From: Candidatus Sumerlaeota bacterium
GTDB taxonomy: Bacteria > UBP6 > UBA1177
Direction of reading: 5' to 3'
Assembly (NCBI GenBank): GCA_007136595.1
Contig: SLGQ01000211.1
Location: forward strand, 1 to 14,547
DNA length: 14,547 nucleotides
The notes under the pieces are model-generated. The model was given only the letters and a program-made list of their open reading frames with translations. It ran no database searches and was not told where the DNA came from. Shown piece by piece: positions 8,125-14,430 of the stretch. Position 1 is the first letter of the stretch. Every line of letters starts with the position of its first letter. The position numbers were made by a program, and so were the translations under genes.

Positions 8125-9005
8125 AAAACAACTGAAACAATGACTATTATTACTACAGCGAGAACTATGAGTCCGGCAATGGCAATACCAAGATAAAGCG
8201 GGTTTTTTATAACTTTTGAGCCGGGCTTTTTCTTTACTTCGGTGATCTCGGAATCATCCCGGTCATGAACACTTTTTATAGCTTTGCTTTCCATATCTTT
8301 TCTTAATTTTTCCCGTCTTTCTTCTTCTGCTTTTAACAGATAAGGAATAGGATCATACTCCTCCCCTTTTTCAATAAATTCAAAAATGAACTCATCAACC
8401 CTTATCTCGTCTCCGTTTCTCATATCGACAGACGGAACTTCCATATCATTAACAATAAGGGAATATTTTTCTTCGTAATCACCTTTAACAAGCAGATACA
8501 TATTTCCATCAAAAATTATTTTCGAGTGCATTGACGGTATTTCCTTTTTAGGAAGATAAACATCTGCACTTGCATGAGATCCAATTACAGTTTCGGCACC
8601 TCTTAAAGGAAAGGTTTTACCTCCGATATACCCTTTTTTAGCCAGCAGAAGGTCTTCCTCCGCAGTTTTCTTTCCTTCTTTTACCGTGGAAGCAGTTTTA
8701 AGGTTACTGTCCTCATCCTGCTCAAGAAAGATGTTGTAGTCCCCGACCGCAATGATATCTCCGACAAATATCTCCATTTTGCCCGATATTTCAAGATCGT
8801 TGACAAAAGTGGAGTTGTAACTGCCGCTATCCTGAATAACGATACGGTTATCAACTATTTCTAACTGAAAATGGTGACGGGAAACATTCCTCTCTTTTAA
8901 AACAAGATCATTGTTTTCAGATCTTCCAACGGAAATAAGATTACCATCAAAATCGAAGACCGAAAGTTCGTTTCTGTCATTTTCGACAATTAATTTCAAT
9001 GCCAT
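8121..9005 (-). CDS. Tail-anchored protein with two FHA domains (second degenerate)
   Basis: A 294-aa protein from the ATG at 9003-9005. A TTG six codons upstream (9021-9023) also opens the frame, but GAGG lies 5 bases before the ATG and the TTG would overlap the previous stop, so the ATG is preferred. FHA domain 1 (about residues 2-98) keeps the phosphothreonine-binding set: GRS (27-29), SRHH (42-45) and Asn64 in SYNSTFVND. FHA-like domain 2 (about 125-206) has the fold pattern (ETVIGSHASADVYLP) but the GR arginine is replaced by Ser-His, so phosphopeptide binding is doubtful. A Glu/Lys/Arg-rich linker (about 210-260) leads to a C-terminal membrane helix (about 268-294) ending the protein: a tail anchor with FHA domains in the cytoplasm. 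It probably reads phosphorylation by the operon's kinase (inference). Confidence 0.9.
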   Translation of the reverse strand: MALKLIVENDRNELSVFDFDGNLISVGRSENNDLVLKERNVSRHHFQLEIVDNRIVIQDSGSYNSTFVNDLEISGKMEIFVGDIIAVGDYNIFLEQDEDSNLKTASTVKEGKKTAEEDLLLAKKGYIGGKTFPLRGAETVIGSHASADVYLPKKEIPSMHSKIIFDGNMYLLVKGDYEEKYSLIVNDMEVPSVDMRNGDEIRVDEFIFEFIEKGEEYDPIPYLLKAEEERREKLRKDMESKAIKSVHDRDDSEITEVKKKPGSKVIKNPLYLGIAIAGLIVLAVVIIVIVSVVL

Positions 9006-9019
9006 GTCTGCCTCGTATA

Positions 9020-10087
9020 TCAAATAATTTTATTAAGCATTTTTTCAACTCTATAGGTCATCTCTTTTGTATCTTTTTCTTTTCTGTCCATCATTGCAAG
9101 ATAGTTCCTGATCCTGGGAACAAGAATAAATCCCACATCATTTCTGAACAAAGATACCGATGCTTTTAAAAGGAGCTTCAACAACTCATCGAGATATAAA
9201 TGGTAGTGCTCAAATCTGTACTCCATTGAAACATATCTCCTTTCGTCAAAAATATCATTCCAGTTTACGGTTCCTGAATCCACAGAGTAAGCTATGGAAG
9301 AAAAAAGAGGAGAATATTTTTCTCTGAGGACATTAAATATTGAGTTTGAAATTTCACTCAATTTAGTATCAGTAACATTTTCTTTAAAAACTTTATAAAT
9401 GATCTCAAAAATATCGATATAACACAGGACTATGTTCACTATCGGGTCATTCTGCATGATGATCATTTCCCGCCTGTCCGACTTGTTAAGAAGCTCGTTT
9501 CTCACTTTTTTAATTATCACATAAGGCTTCAGATTGGCAGAACTTTTCATATAGCTGTTCAGGGAGTCTCTGTTTTTTTCCACGGCATACGATCTTGTAT
9601 CGGGATGGTAATATGAAAGATAAAGAAATTCACCACGGTCAAAAACGGCTGTATTAAGTACACAGCCCTGCCTTATCCCCATTATTCCTGTTATCTTTTC
9701 AGCTTCAATATAACTCAAACTTCTTTCCATGTCCGACAGCTCAAAAGGTGCTGAATAGAAGACCGGCATATTAAAAAAAGCATACAGGTGTTCTATCATG
9801 CCGATGTCATCAATAAGATTCACATAAACATCTATCTCTTTTTGATCGGACAAAGTATAAAAAGGAACATTTCTGGGAACATCGCTTCCGTTTTCATTCA
9901 TAAGTGCGGCAAGAAGTATCGCCTGATTTTTTTTAAAAAGGACATACCCTGTTCTGTCAGCGGCTGCACAGACAAGCACCCCTCCTGCGATCTGTTCAAA
10001 TCTGAGTGTGTCATTCAGAACGGATGGTATAAACCTTCCATTAAGTTTCGGTATATGAAGAAGATTGCGATCATAAGGTACAAGCAT
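9020..10087 (-). CDS. Unrecognised 355-aa protein, first gene of the long operon
   Basis: I do not recognise this family. It has no signal peptide or membrane helix, so it is probably cytoplasmic. The N-terminal half seems to hold two related segments: residues 30-62 (FEQIAGGVLVCAAADRTGYV, then FKKNQAILLAAL) and 129-160 (AEKITGIMGIRQGCVLNTAV, then FDRGEFLYLSYY). Each has a Gly-rich strand, a loop and a hydrophobic strand, loosely like DUF4388-type modules found in gliding and polarity proteins; this likeness is weak. The C-terminal half is helical and charged. The ATG has GGAAG 6 bases upstream and a promoter lies about 30 bases before it. The next gene starts 14 bases after its stop. Being first in an operon with an FHA protein and kinase suggests a signalling or scaffold role (inference). 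Confidence 0.8.
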   Translation of the reverse strand: MLVPYDRNLLHIPKLNGRFIPSVLNDTLRFEQIAGGVLVCAAADRTGYVLFKKNQAILLAALMNENGSDVPRNVPFYTLSDQKEIDVYVNLIDDIGMIEHLYAFFNMPVFYSAPFELSDMERSLSYIEAEKITGIMGIRQGCVLNTAVFDRGEFLYLSYYHPDTRSYAVEKNRDSLNSYMKSSANLKPYVIIKKVRNELLNKSDRREMIIMQNDPIVNIVLCYIDIFEIIYKVFKENVTDTKLSEISNSIFNVLREKYSPLFSSIAYSVDSGTVNWNDIFDERRYVSMEYRFEHYHLYLDELLKLLLKASVSLFRNDVGFILVPRIRNYLAMMDRKEKDTKEMTYRVEKMLNKII

Positions 10088-10116
10088 TTTTTACTTCCCG
10101 CAAAAACAACGCGTCT

Positions 10117-10145
10117 TTTATACCATTATAATAATATTTTGTAAA
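10117..10145 (-). promoter_or_regulatory. Sigma70-like promoter of the long minus-strand operon
   Basis: On the minus strand, TTTACA (10140-10145) and TATAAA (10117-10122) are separated by exactly 17 bases, each five of six to consensus. A start site near 10110 would leave a leader of about 20 bases with the GGAAG ribosome site. No other good promoter was seen among the downstream minus-strand genes, which overlap or nearly touch, so this probably drives all eight. Confidence 0.6.
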
Positions 10146-10179
10146 ATAAATAACACTAAATTATATAGGAATTTTAAAG

Positions 10180-10225
10180 AAAAAGGTAAGATCAGCGAAG
10201 TTTACAATTAAACGACACCCTGATC
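10180..10225 (-). terminator. Possible terminator hairpin over the gdhA stop codon
   Basis: Read on the minus strand, GATCAG (10220-10225) pairs with CTGATC (10190-10195), and an inner GTTTA/TAAAC pair closes an ATTG loop. The internal loop is uneven. TTTTT follows at 10180-10184, after a five-base gap, so the T tract is displaced. The outer stem begins inside the last codons of gdhA. It would separate gdhA from the operon downstream, but the shape is imperfect and the call is tentative. Confidence 0.4.
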
Positions 10226-11551
10226 GATCATTGCATCTGCAACTTTTTTGAATCCTGCAATGTTTGCTCCGGCAACATAGTTGTCTTTAAACCCGTACAT
10301 TTCAGCAGCAGCTCTTGCATTATCATGAATATTGACCATGATCGCTTTAAGTTTTTCATCCACTTCTTCTCTTGACCAACTGAGTCTCATGCTGTTTTGT
10401 GTCATTTCAAGACCTGAAGTTGCAACGCCGCCTGCATTTGAGGCTTTACCCGGACCGAAAAGAACCCCAGCCGGAATTAAGAGTTTGATAGCTTCAGGAG
10501 TACAGCCCATATTTGAACCTTCAGAAACACACATAACACCGTTTTTAATAAGAGTTTGTGCATCTTCTCCATTAAGCTCGTTCTGAATTGCACAAGGAAG
10601 GGCAACATCAACCGGAACTTCCCAAGGTCTTTTGCCGGCATGGAAATCCACTTTGAAGTGATCTGCATAATCCTGTACTTTATCTCTTCCGCTTGATCTC
10701 ATTTTAAGCATGAAATCCCATTTTTCCTGAGTTGAAACACCGTCGGGATCATAAACGTATCCGTCAGGACCTGAAATTGCGACAACTTTGGCACCGAATT
10801 CTGATGCTTTCATCGTAGCTCCCCATGCAACATTACCGAAACCGGACACAGCAACTTTTTTCCCTTCAAAGCTGTCACCTCTAGTTTTAAGCATTTCCTG
10901 AGCGAAATAAACATTACCGAAACCTGTAGCTTCAGGTCTTATAAGGGATCCGCCCCAGTTTCTTCCTTTACCAGTAAATACACCTGTAAACTCGTTGCGA
11001 AGTTTTTTATACATACCGAACATGTAGCCTATTTCTCTTGCTCCTACTCCGATATCTCCGGCAGGAATATCAGTGTCCGGTCCTATGTGACGGTAAAGTT
11101 CAGCCATAAAACTATGACAGAAACGCATTACTTCACCTTCACTTTTACCGTTCGGATCAAAATCTGAACCACCTTTACCACCACCCATGGGAAGTGTTGT
11201 AAGGCTGTTTTTAAAAGTTTGCTCGAAACCGAGAAACTTAAGAGAACTTAAACTTACGGACGGGTGAAAACGGATCCCGCCTTTGTAAGGTCCTATTGCG
11301 CTGTTAAACTCAACTCTGTATGCACGGTTTACATGCACATCACCTTTATCGTCCATCCATGGAACACGGAAAGACAGAACCCTTTCCGGCTCAACAATTC
11401 TATCAAGGATGTTGTAAGCCTTGTATTTAGGCTCTTTTTCAATGACAACTCCCAATGATTCCAACACTTCTTCTGCTGCCTGCAGGAATTCTTTTTCCCA
11501 GTAATAACGGGCCTTAAGGGTTTCCATAACTGAACTTGTGTAGCTGTTCAT
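10208..11551 (-). CDS. gdhA: NADP-type glutamate dehydrogenase
   Basis: Catalyses reductive amination of 2-oxoglutarate with ammonium to glutamate, the low-affinity route of nitrogen assimilation. The protein is 447 aa, the same length as E. coli GdhA, with long near-identical stretches: LPMGGGKGGSDFDP (120-133, catalytic Lys126), PAGDIGVGAREIG (163-175), VFTGKGRNWGGSLIRPEATG (191-210), the dinucleotide-binding VSGFGNVAWG (235-244), and GGVATSGLEM near residue 380. The C-terminus VADAMIDQGVV is also typical. The hexameric NADPH form is expected because there is no acidic residue at the end of the second Rossmann strand (AISGPDG). GGAGGT lies 4 bases before the ATG. It is transcribed alone, between a promoter (11612-11641) and a possible terminator, and is divergent from the sigma gene. 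Confidence 0.97.
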   Translation of the reverse strand: MNSYTSSVMETLKARYYWEKEFLQAAEEVLESLGVVIEKEPKYKAYNILDRIVEPERVLSFRVPWMDDKGDVHVNRAYRVEFNSAIGPYKGGIRFHPSVSLSSLKFLGFEQTFKNSLTTLPMGGGKGGSDFDPNGKSEGEVMRFCHSFMAELYRHIGPDTDIPAGDIGVGAREIGYMFGMYKKLRNEFTGVFTGKGRNWGGSLIRPEATGFGNVYFAQEMLKTRGDSFEGKKVAVSGFGNVAWGATMKASEFGAKVVAISGPDGYVYDPDGVSTQEKWDFMLKMRSSGRDKVQDYADHFKVDFHAGKRPWEVPVDVALPCAIQNELNGEDAQTLIKNGVMCVSEGSNMGCTPEAIKLLIPAGVLFGPGKASNAGGVATSGLEMTQNSMRLSWSREEVDEKLKAIMVNIHDNARAAAEMYGFKDNYVAGANIAGFKKVADAMIDQGVV

Positions 11552-11611
11552 TTTTACCTCCAGTAAAGAGATTAAAATATTAATAAAAAGTTAAAGAACC
11601 TGAACAACAAA

Positions 11612-11641
11612 GATATATCAAATAGAGTCATACATAGTCAA
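11612..11641 (-). promoter_or_regulatory. Probable gdhA promoter
   Basis: On the minus strand, TTGACT (11636-11641) lies 18 bases from TATATC (11612-11617), five and four of six to the sigma70 consensus. The leader would be about 50 bases. The A/T tracts at 11658-11687 lie just upstream of the -35 box, where an UP element or bend would act. The -10 box is weak, so the exact element is uncertain. Confidence 0.45.
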
Positions 11642-11657
11642 GTAAAAGTGAGTAAAT

Positions 11658-11687
11658 AAAAAAAAAAGTAAAAAAATAATTTTTTTT
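11658..11687. repeat. Three phased A/T tracts in the divergent intergenic region
   Basis: A10 at 11658-11667, A7 at 11670-11676 and T8 at 11680-11687 have centres about 10.5 bases apart, one helical turn, which is the arrangement that gives intrinsic DNA curvature. They lie between gdhA and the sigma gene in the 186-base gap 11552-11737. The rest of that gap holds the gdhA promoter and ribosome site. I saw no convincing promoter for the plus-strand operon in it. Confidence 0.6.
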
Positions 11688-11737
11688 CAATAAAATTAGT
11701 ATTGGCATGTTACTTAATGTCTATGAGAGCTTGTGTG

Positions 11738-12313
11738 ATGAAAAACGAAATCTCAAGGCTTTGCGAAATGGAAGACGCTGATCTTCTGGAGCTTGCAATA
11801 GATCGCAAAGACCAGAAGGCTTGGACAGAGCTCATTAAAAGGTATTACTCAAAAGTTTCGGCGACCGTACACCGTATCTTCGGTTACGACCCCGAAGCTG
11901 AAGATGTTGTACAGGAGGTTTTTATGGAACTGGCAAAATCGGCAGGTAACTTCAGAAAAGATTCAGCATTCTCCACTTTTTTGTATAGAGTTTCTGTCAA
12001 TACTGCATACAGATACATCAAAAGAAAAACCTCCAAAGATGTTGTAAGTGATTCCGTTGAGTTAATAGCTAACACTTTGTCCTTTGAAAAAGGAGAGGAT
12101 TCTCTTCTTGAAAAGAGAGAGCGGGCACGGCTGATAAACAATGCAATGAAAACCCTCTCTCCTGAAAAAAGAATTGCTCTTGTACTTTTTGAAGTTGAAA
12201 ACTTAACACTCAAGGAAATATCAGATGTTTTGAAAGTTCCTCTTCAAACTGTCTGGTCAAGGATTTTTAATGCGAGGAAAGAACTTTATTCCAAGGTATT
12301 TATGAATGTTTAA
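11738..12313 (+). CDS. ECF-family RNA polymerase sigma factor
   Basis: A 191-aa sigma factor from the ATG at 11738. Earlier in-frame starts exist (TTG 11702, ATG 11717, ATG 11723) but have no ribosome site; GAGAG lies 8 bases before 11738, and the resulting N-terminus has normal ECF length. Sigma2 (about residues 15-96) shows the polymerase-binding DVVQEVFMELAKS (56-68) and the -10 recognition stretch YRVSVNTAYRYIKRK (83-97). A linker (97-132) leads to sigma4 (about 133-187) with the HTH LTLKEISDVLKVPLQTVWSRIFNARKEL in outline. The Trp in TVWSRI is common in myxobacterial-type ECFs. The next gene, 15 bases on, is the likely anti-sigma factor, the usual arrangement, so the sigma is probably held at the membrane until a signal arrives. 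Its target promoters are unknown. Confidence 0.92.
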   Translation: MKNEISRLCEMEDADLLELAIDRKDQKAWTELIKRYYSKVSATVHRIFGYDPEAEDVVQEVFMELAKSAGNFRKDSAFSTFLYRVSVNTAYRYIKRKTSKDVVSDSVELIANTLSFEKGEDSLLEKRERARLINNAMKTLSPEKRIALVLFEVENLTLKEISDVLKVPLQTVWSRIFNARKELYSKVFMNV

Positions 12314-12328
12314 AATAAGGGGATCAAG

Positions 12329-13585
12329 ATGAGCAGGTTTAAAGAACACATCAAGATTGAAGAGTTGATCGCTCTTTTTGACGGCAATTATGAATTGCTG
12401 CCGGAAACGATCGATCATATTAAAGAATGTGAAAAATGCTCGGGTGAAATGAAAAAATATGAATCAATGATAGGATTCGTAAAGTCGGAACGGGATATTT
12501 CCCATTTTCCCGATATTGAAAAAATTGAACTGATCGCGGAAGGATCTTTTAAACTTCTCCACTCTGAAAATGAAGAGCTGCCGGATGTTTTTGCAGGAAG
12601 GAAAAGGTCTATTTCCGATATTATTCATTCTTTTTTCAAACCGCTTGCCATAGCTGGTGGCGCTGTTGCTATTCTTGCTGCCGTTTTCTTTTATGCTTCA
12701 ACAGAGAGCGGGAGGGGGGCAGATCAGTTTGCTGATGTTACTCCGGAAATTGAAGAAAGTGCCCTTGCAATGGAAGATCCGGCAAAAACAGACAAAGAGA
12801 TGAAAGAGCCTTCATTTATGGAAGAAGGAAGTATCATAAAGACCGGAAGAGCTGAAATAAAAGTTCTTGCAACTACTTTTATCGGAACTGTTTCAGAAAA
12901 TGAAGTTGTAATGAAAGAGGGAAAAGCCAGTTTCAATGTAACAAGAAGTGACGGGGATTTCAAAGTTGAGGTTTTAGATCGTTTTACTGTTAAAGTACTT
13001 GGAACATCTTTCATCATTGAATCTGACAAAACAGTTTTCTCAATTTCTGTTACAAGAGGAAAAGTTGAAGTTTTTGACAGACTGGAAAATTCTTCAGCTG
13101 TTTTGACAGCCAATATGGACAGGTCATATAAAATTGCCCGGAAAATTGAAACTCCCCGGAAAATAACAGTAAAAAGACCTGAAATAGTTAAACCGGTGAT
13201 CAGAGAAACATCAAAACTCATTGTCACTCCTGATGCATCTTTTCTAAAACAGGGACGGGAAGCTTTGGATGCGGGCAGAAAAGGTGCTGCTCTCCAACTT
13301 TTCATCATGGAACTTGAAAGTGGCAGAGAAAAAGACCGGGCTCTTTTTGAAATATCAAGGATCCATTCAAAAGAAAACAGAAACCTTGAAGTTGTTGAGC
13401 TTCTAAAGAAAAACCGTGAAGTTCTGAACTCAAGTAGTCTTTACAAGGAAGAGTTGCTTATAAGAGGATGCCATGCCCAGCACAGGTCCGGCATTGATGA
13501 CAGATCTTTCTGCAAACAATATTTAAGTGATTTTCCAAGAGGATATAAACGGTCTGAAATAGAAGGGATTGTTAATGGAAATTAA
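12329..13585 (+). CDS. Membrane anti-sigma factor with FecR-like domain
   Basis: A 418-aa single-pass membrane protein, the likely partner of the sigma factor upstream. The cytoplasmic N-terminus carries HIKECEKC (His30, Cys34, Cys37), the H-x3-C-x2-C pattern of zinc-binding anti-sigma (ZAS) domains. The membrane helix is at about 105-124. The outer part has a FecR-like beta domain (about 166-250), seen in KEGKASFNVT and in VKVLGTSFIIESD (211-223). A Lys/Arg-rich linker follows, then a helical, TPR-like C-terminus (about 300-418; LKQGREALDAGRKGAALQLF). FecR proteins carry outer-membrane signals to sigma factors; the added helical tail may bind another envelope protein. AAGGGG lies about 8 bases before the ATG. 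Its end overlaps the lipoprotein gene by 11 bases, so the two are cotranscribed and perhaps functionally linked. Confidence 0.88.
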   Translation: MSRFKEHIKIEELIALFDGNYELLPETIDHIKECEKCSGEMKKYESMIGFVKSERDISHFPDIEKIELIAEGSFKLLHSENEELPDVFAGRKRSISDIIHSFFKPLAIAGGAVAILAAVFFYASTESGRGADQFADVTPEIEESALAMEDPAKTDKEMKEPSFMEEGSIIKTGRAEIKVLATTFIGTVSENEVVMKEGKASFNVTRSDGDFKVEVLDRFTVKVLGTSFIIESDKTVFSISVTRGKVEVFDRLENSSAVLTANMDRSYKIARKIETPRKITVKRPEIVKPVIRETSKLIVTPDASFLKQGREALDAGRKGAALQLFIMELESGREKDRALFEISRIHSKENRNLEVVELLKKNREVLNSSSLYKEELLIRGCHAQHRSGIDDRSFCKQYLSDFPRGYKRSEIEGIVNGN

Positions 13586-14417
13586 TTTTTGTAAGTTAAA
13601 AACAGTATCTTTGCTAGTTGTCTTATCTGTCATGTTTTTATCATGTGACAGGTTCATAAATCTTGGAGACAGCCAAGAAGCAGCTTATGAAGACGGGTTG
13701 CCTGAAGATCTGCTCGAAGATGAAAAAAGTGGTTATGATACTGGCGGAAGTGAATCTCCGGAAAATGGTTACGGTGACACTGGAAATACAGGAGACTCAT
13801 TTGATACCGGCAATACTGGAGATACAGGTGGAATTTATTACGATGAGGATTCTTCTGCCGAGTTTTCTGACGATGATGAACATTCCCACGATGATTTTGA
13901 CAATGTGCCTGAATGGCCCAAAGAAAGTCCTTTTCCTGATGATTTTACAAATGATATGTGCGACTGCGGAACAAGCCCGGCTTACAATCCTGTCTGTTGC
14001 GCAAATGAAAAAGGTGAGATTTCTGTTTTTAATACTTGTTTTGCAAATTGTTACTTTCGTTTTTCTGAAGGGAAGATCTGTTCCGATCATAAAACCGGGA
14101 TATGTGATTCGATCCCCACTTATGAAGAAGAATTTGACGATACAGACGATGAATTTGAAATTCCTGATGAATTCGAAGAATATGATGAAGATCCGGCAAT
14201 CAACGATGCTGACGACCATATTAATGATGGTGATATCTATTTTGATGCCGATCAAGAAGAAACTGATGAAGACGACTACTATCTGCCGGACAACGAGTGC
14301 GGATGCTATCCTTCAGATACAGAGCTTTTGTGTTGCTATAAAAACAGCACTGTTTTAATATCATATTGTCTTGCAAATTGCCACTGTAACGGTGCATATC
14401 TCCCTTGCTTTAAATAA
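13575..14417 (+). CDS. Acidic lipoprotein with two Kazal-like cysteine modules
   Basis: A 280-aa exported protein. The ATG at 13575 is preferred to the TTG at 13569 because GAAGGG lies 7 bases before it. The signal peptide (LLVVLSVMFLSC) ends at Cys24; Phe at -3 is a weak lipobox, and Asp at +2 would favour inner-membrane retention under E. coli rules. After it come a Gly/Asp/Thr stretch (about 67-86) and a very acidic spacer. Module 1 (129-177) is C-x-C-x9-C-C-x12-C-x3-C with later cysteines at 169 and 177 and contains YNPVCC and NTCFANC; module 2 (242-278) is C-x-C-x8-C-C-x10-C-x3-C with SYCLANC. The CxC, PVC and NxCxxxC pattern resembles Kazal protease inhibitors, but the usual Gly after the third Cys is Cys in both. 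Protease inhibition is inference; a disulfide-rich binding module is the safer reading. Confidence 0.82.
   Translation: MEINFCKLKTVSLLVVLSVMFLSCDRFINLGDSQEAAYEDGLPEDLLEDEKSGYDTGGSESPENGYGDTGNTGDSFDTGNTGDTGGIYYDEDSSAEFSDDDEHSHDDFDNVPEWPKESPFPDDFTNDMCDCGTSPAYNPVCCANEKGEISVFNTCFANCYFRFSEGKICSDHKTGICDSIPTYEEEFDDTDDEFEIPDEFEEYDEDPAINDADDHINDGDIYFDADQEETDEDDYYLPDNECGCYPSDTELLCCYKNSTVLISYCLANCHCNGAYLPCFK
13773..13832 (+). repeat. Gly-Asp-Thr coding repeat in the lipoprotein
   Basis: Twenty codons encode GDTGNTGD, then SF, then DTGNTGDTGG: an imperfect tandem repeat of a Gly-Asp/Asn-Thr unit, likely a flexible linker just after the lipid anchor. Such stretches can change length by slippage, but the copies here differ at third positions. 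Confidence 0.6.
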
Positions 14418-14430
14418 GATCGCTAGATCT
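14417..14430. terminator. Small hairpin between convergent genes (weak)
   Basis: AGATC and GATCT flank the four bases GCTA, giving a five-base-pair stem over the two stop codons. There is no clear T tract on either side, so it may be chance or a weak bidirectional terminator. Confidence 0.2.

Noticed and set aside
9021..9023. TTG as start of the FHA gene
   Set aside because: It overlaps the previous stop and has no well-placed ribosome site; the ATG at 9003-9005 has GAGG 5 bases upstream.
11590..11635. ECF-type autoregulatory promoter (GAAC near 11605 and GAGTC near 11635)
   Set aside because: Matches are short and partial, they overlap the gdhA promoter, and the distance to the sigma start is about 100 bases; not supportable by eye.
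11670..11687. A7-TAA-T8 as a terminator hairpin
   Set aside because: The stem would be pure A:T, it lies between divergent promoters rather than after a gene, and phased tracts explain it better.
12724..13308. Long antisense open frame (194 codons) opposite the anti-sigma gene
   Set aside because: Ser/Thr/Val-rich low-information translation without a start signal; the sense strand encodes clear ZAS and FecR-like domains.
13663..14358. Long plus-strand open frame (231 codons) inside the lipoprotein gene
   Set aside because: It is the +1 shadow of the acidic lipoprotein; its translation is rich in Met/Ile/Leu from shifted Gly/Asp codons and has no ribosome site.
13575..14417. Lipoprotein as an EF-hand or dockerin-type calcium binder because of its Asp-rich spacer
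   Set aside because: The acidic residues lack regular DxDxDG spacing; they look like a low-complexity linker between cysteine modules.
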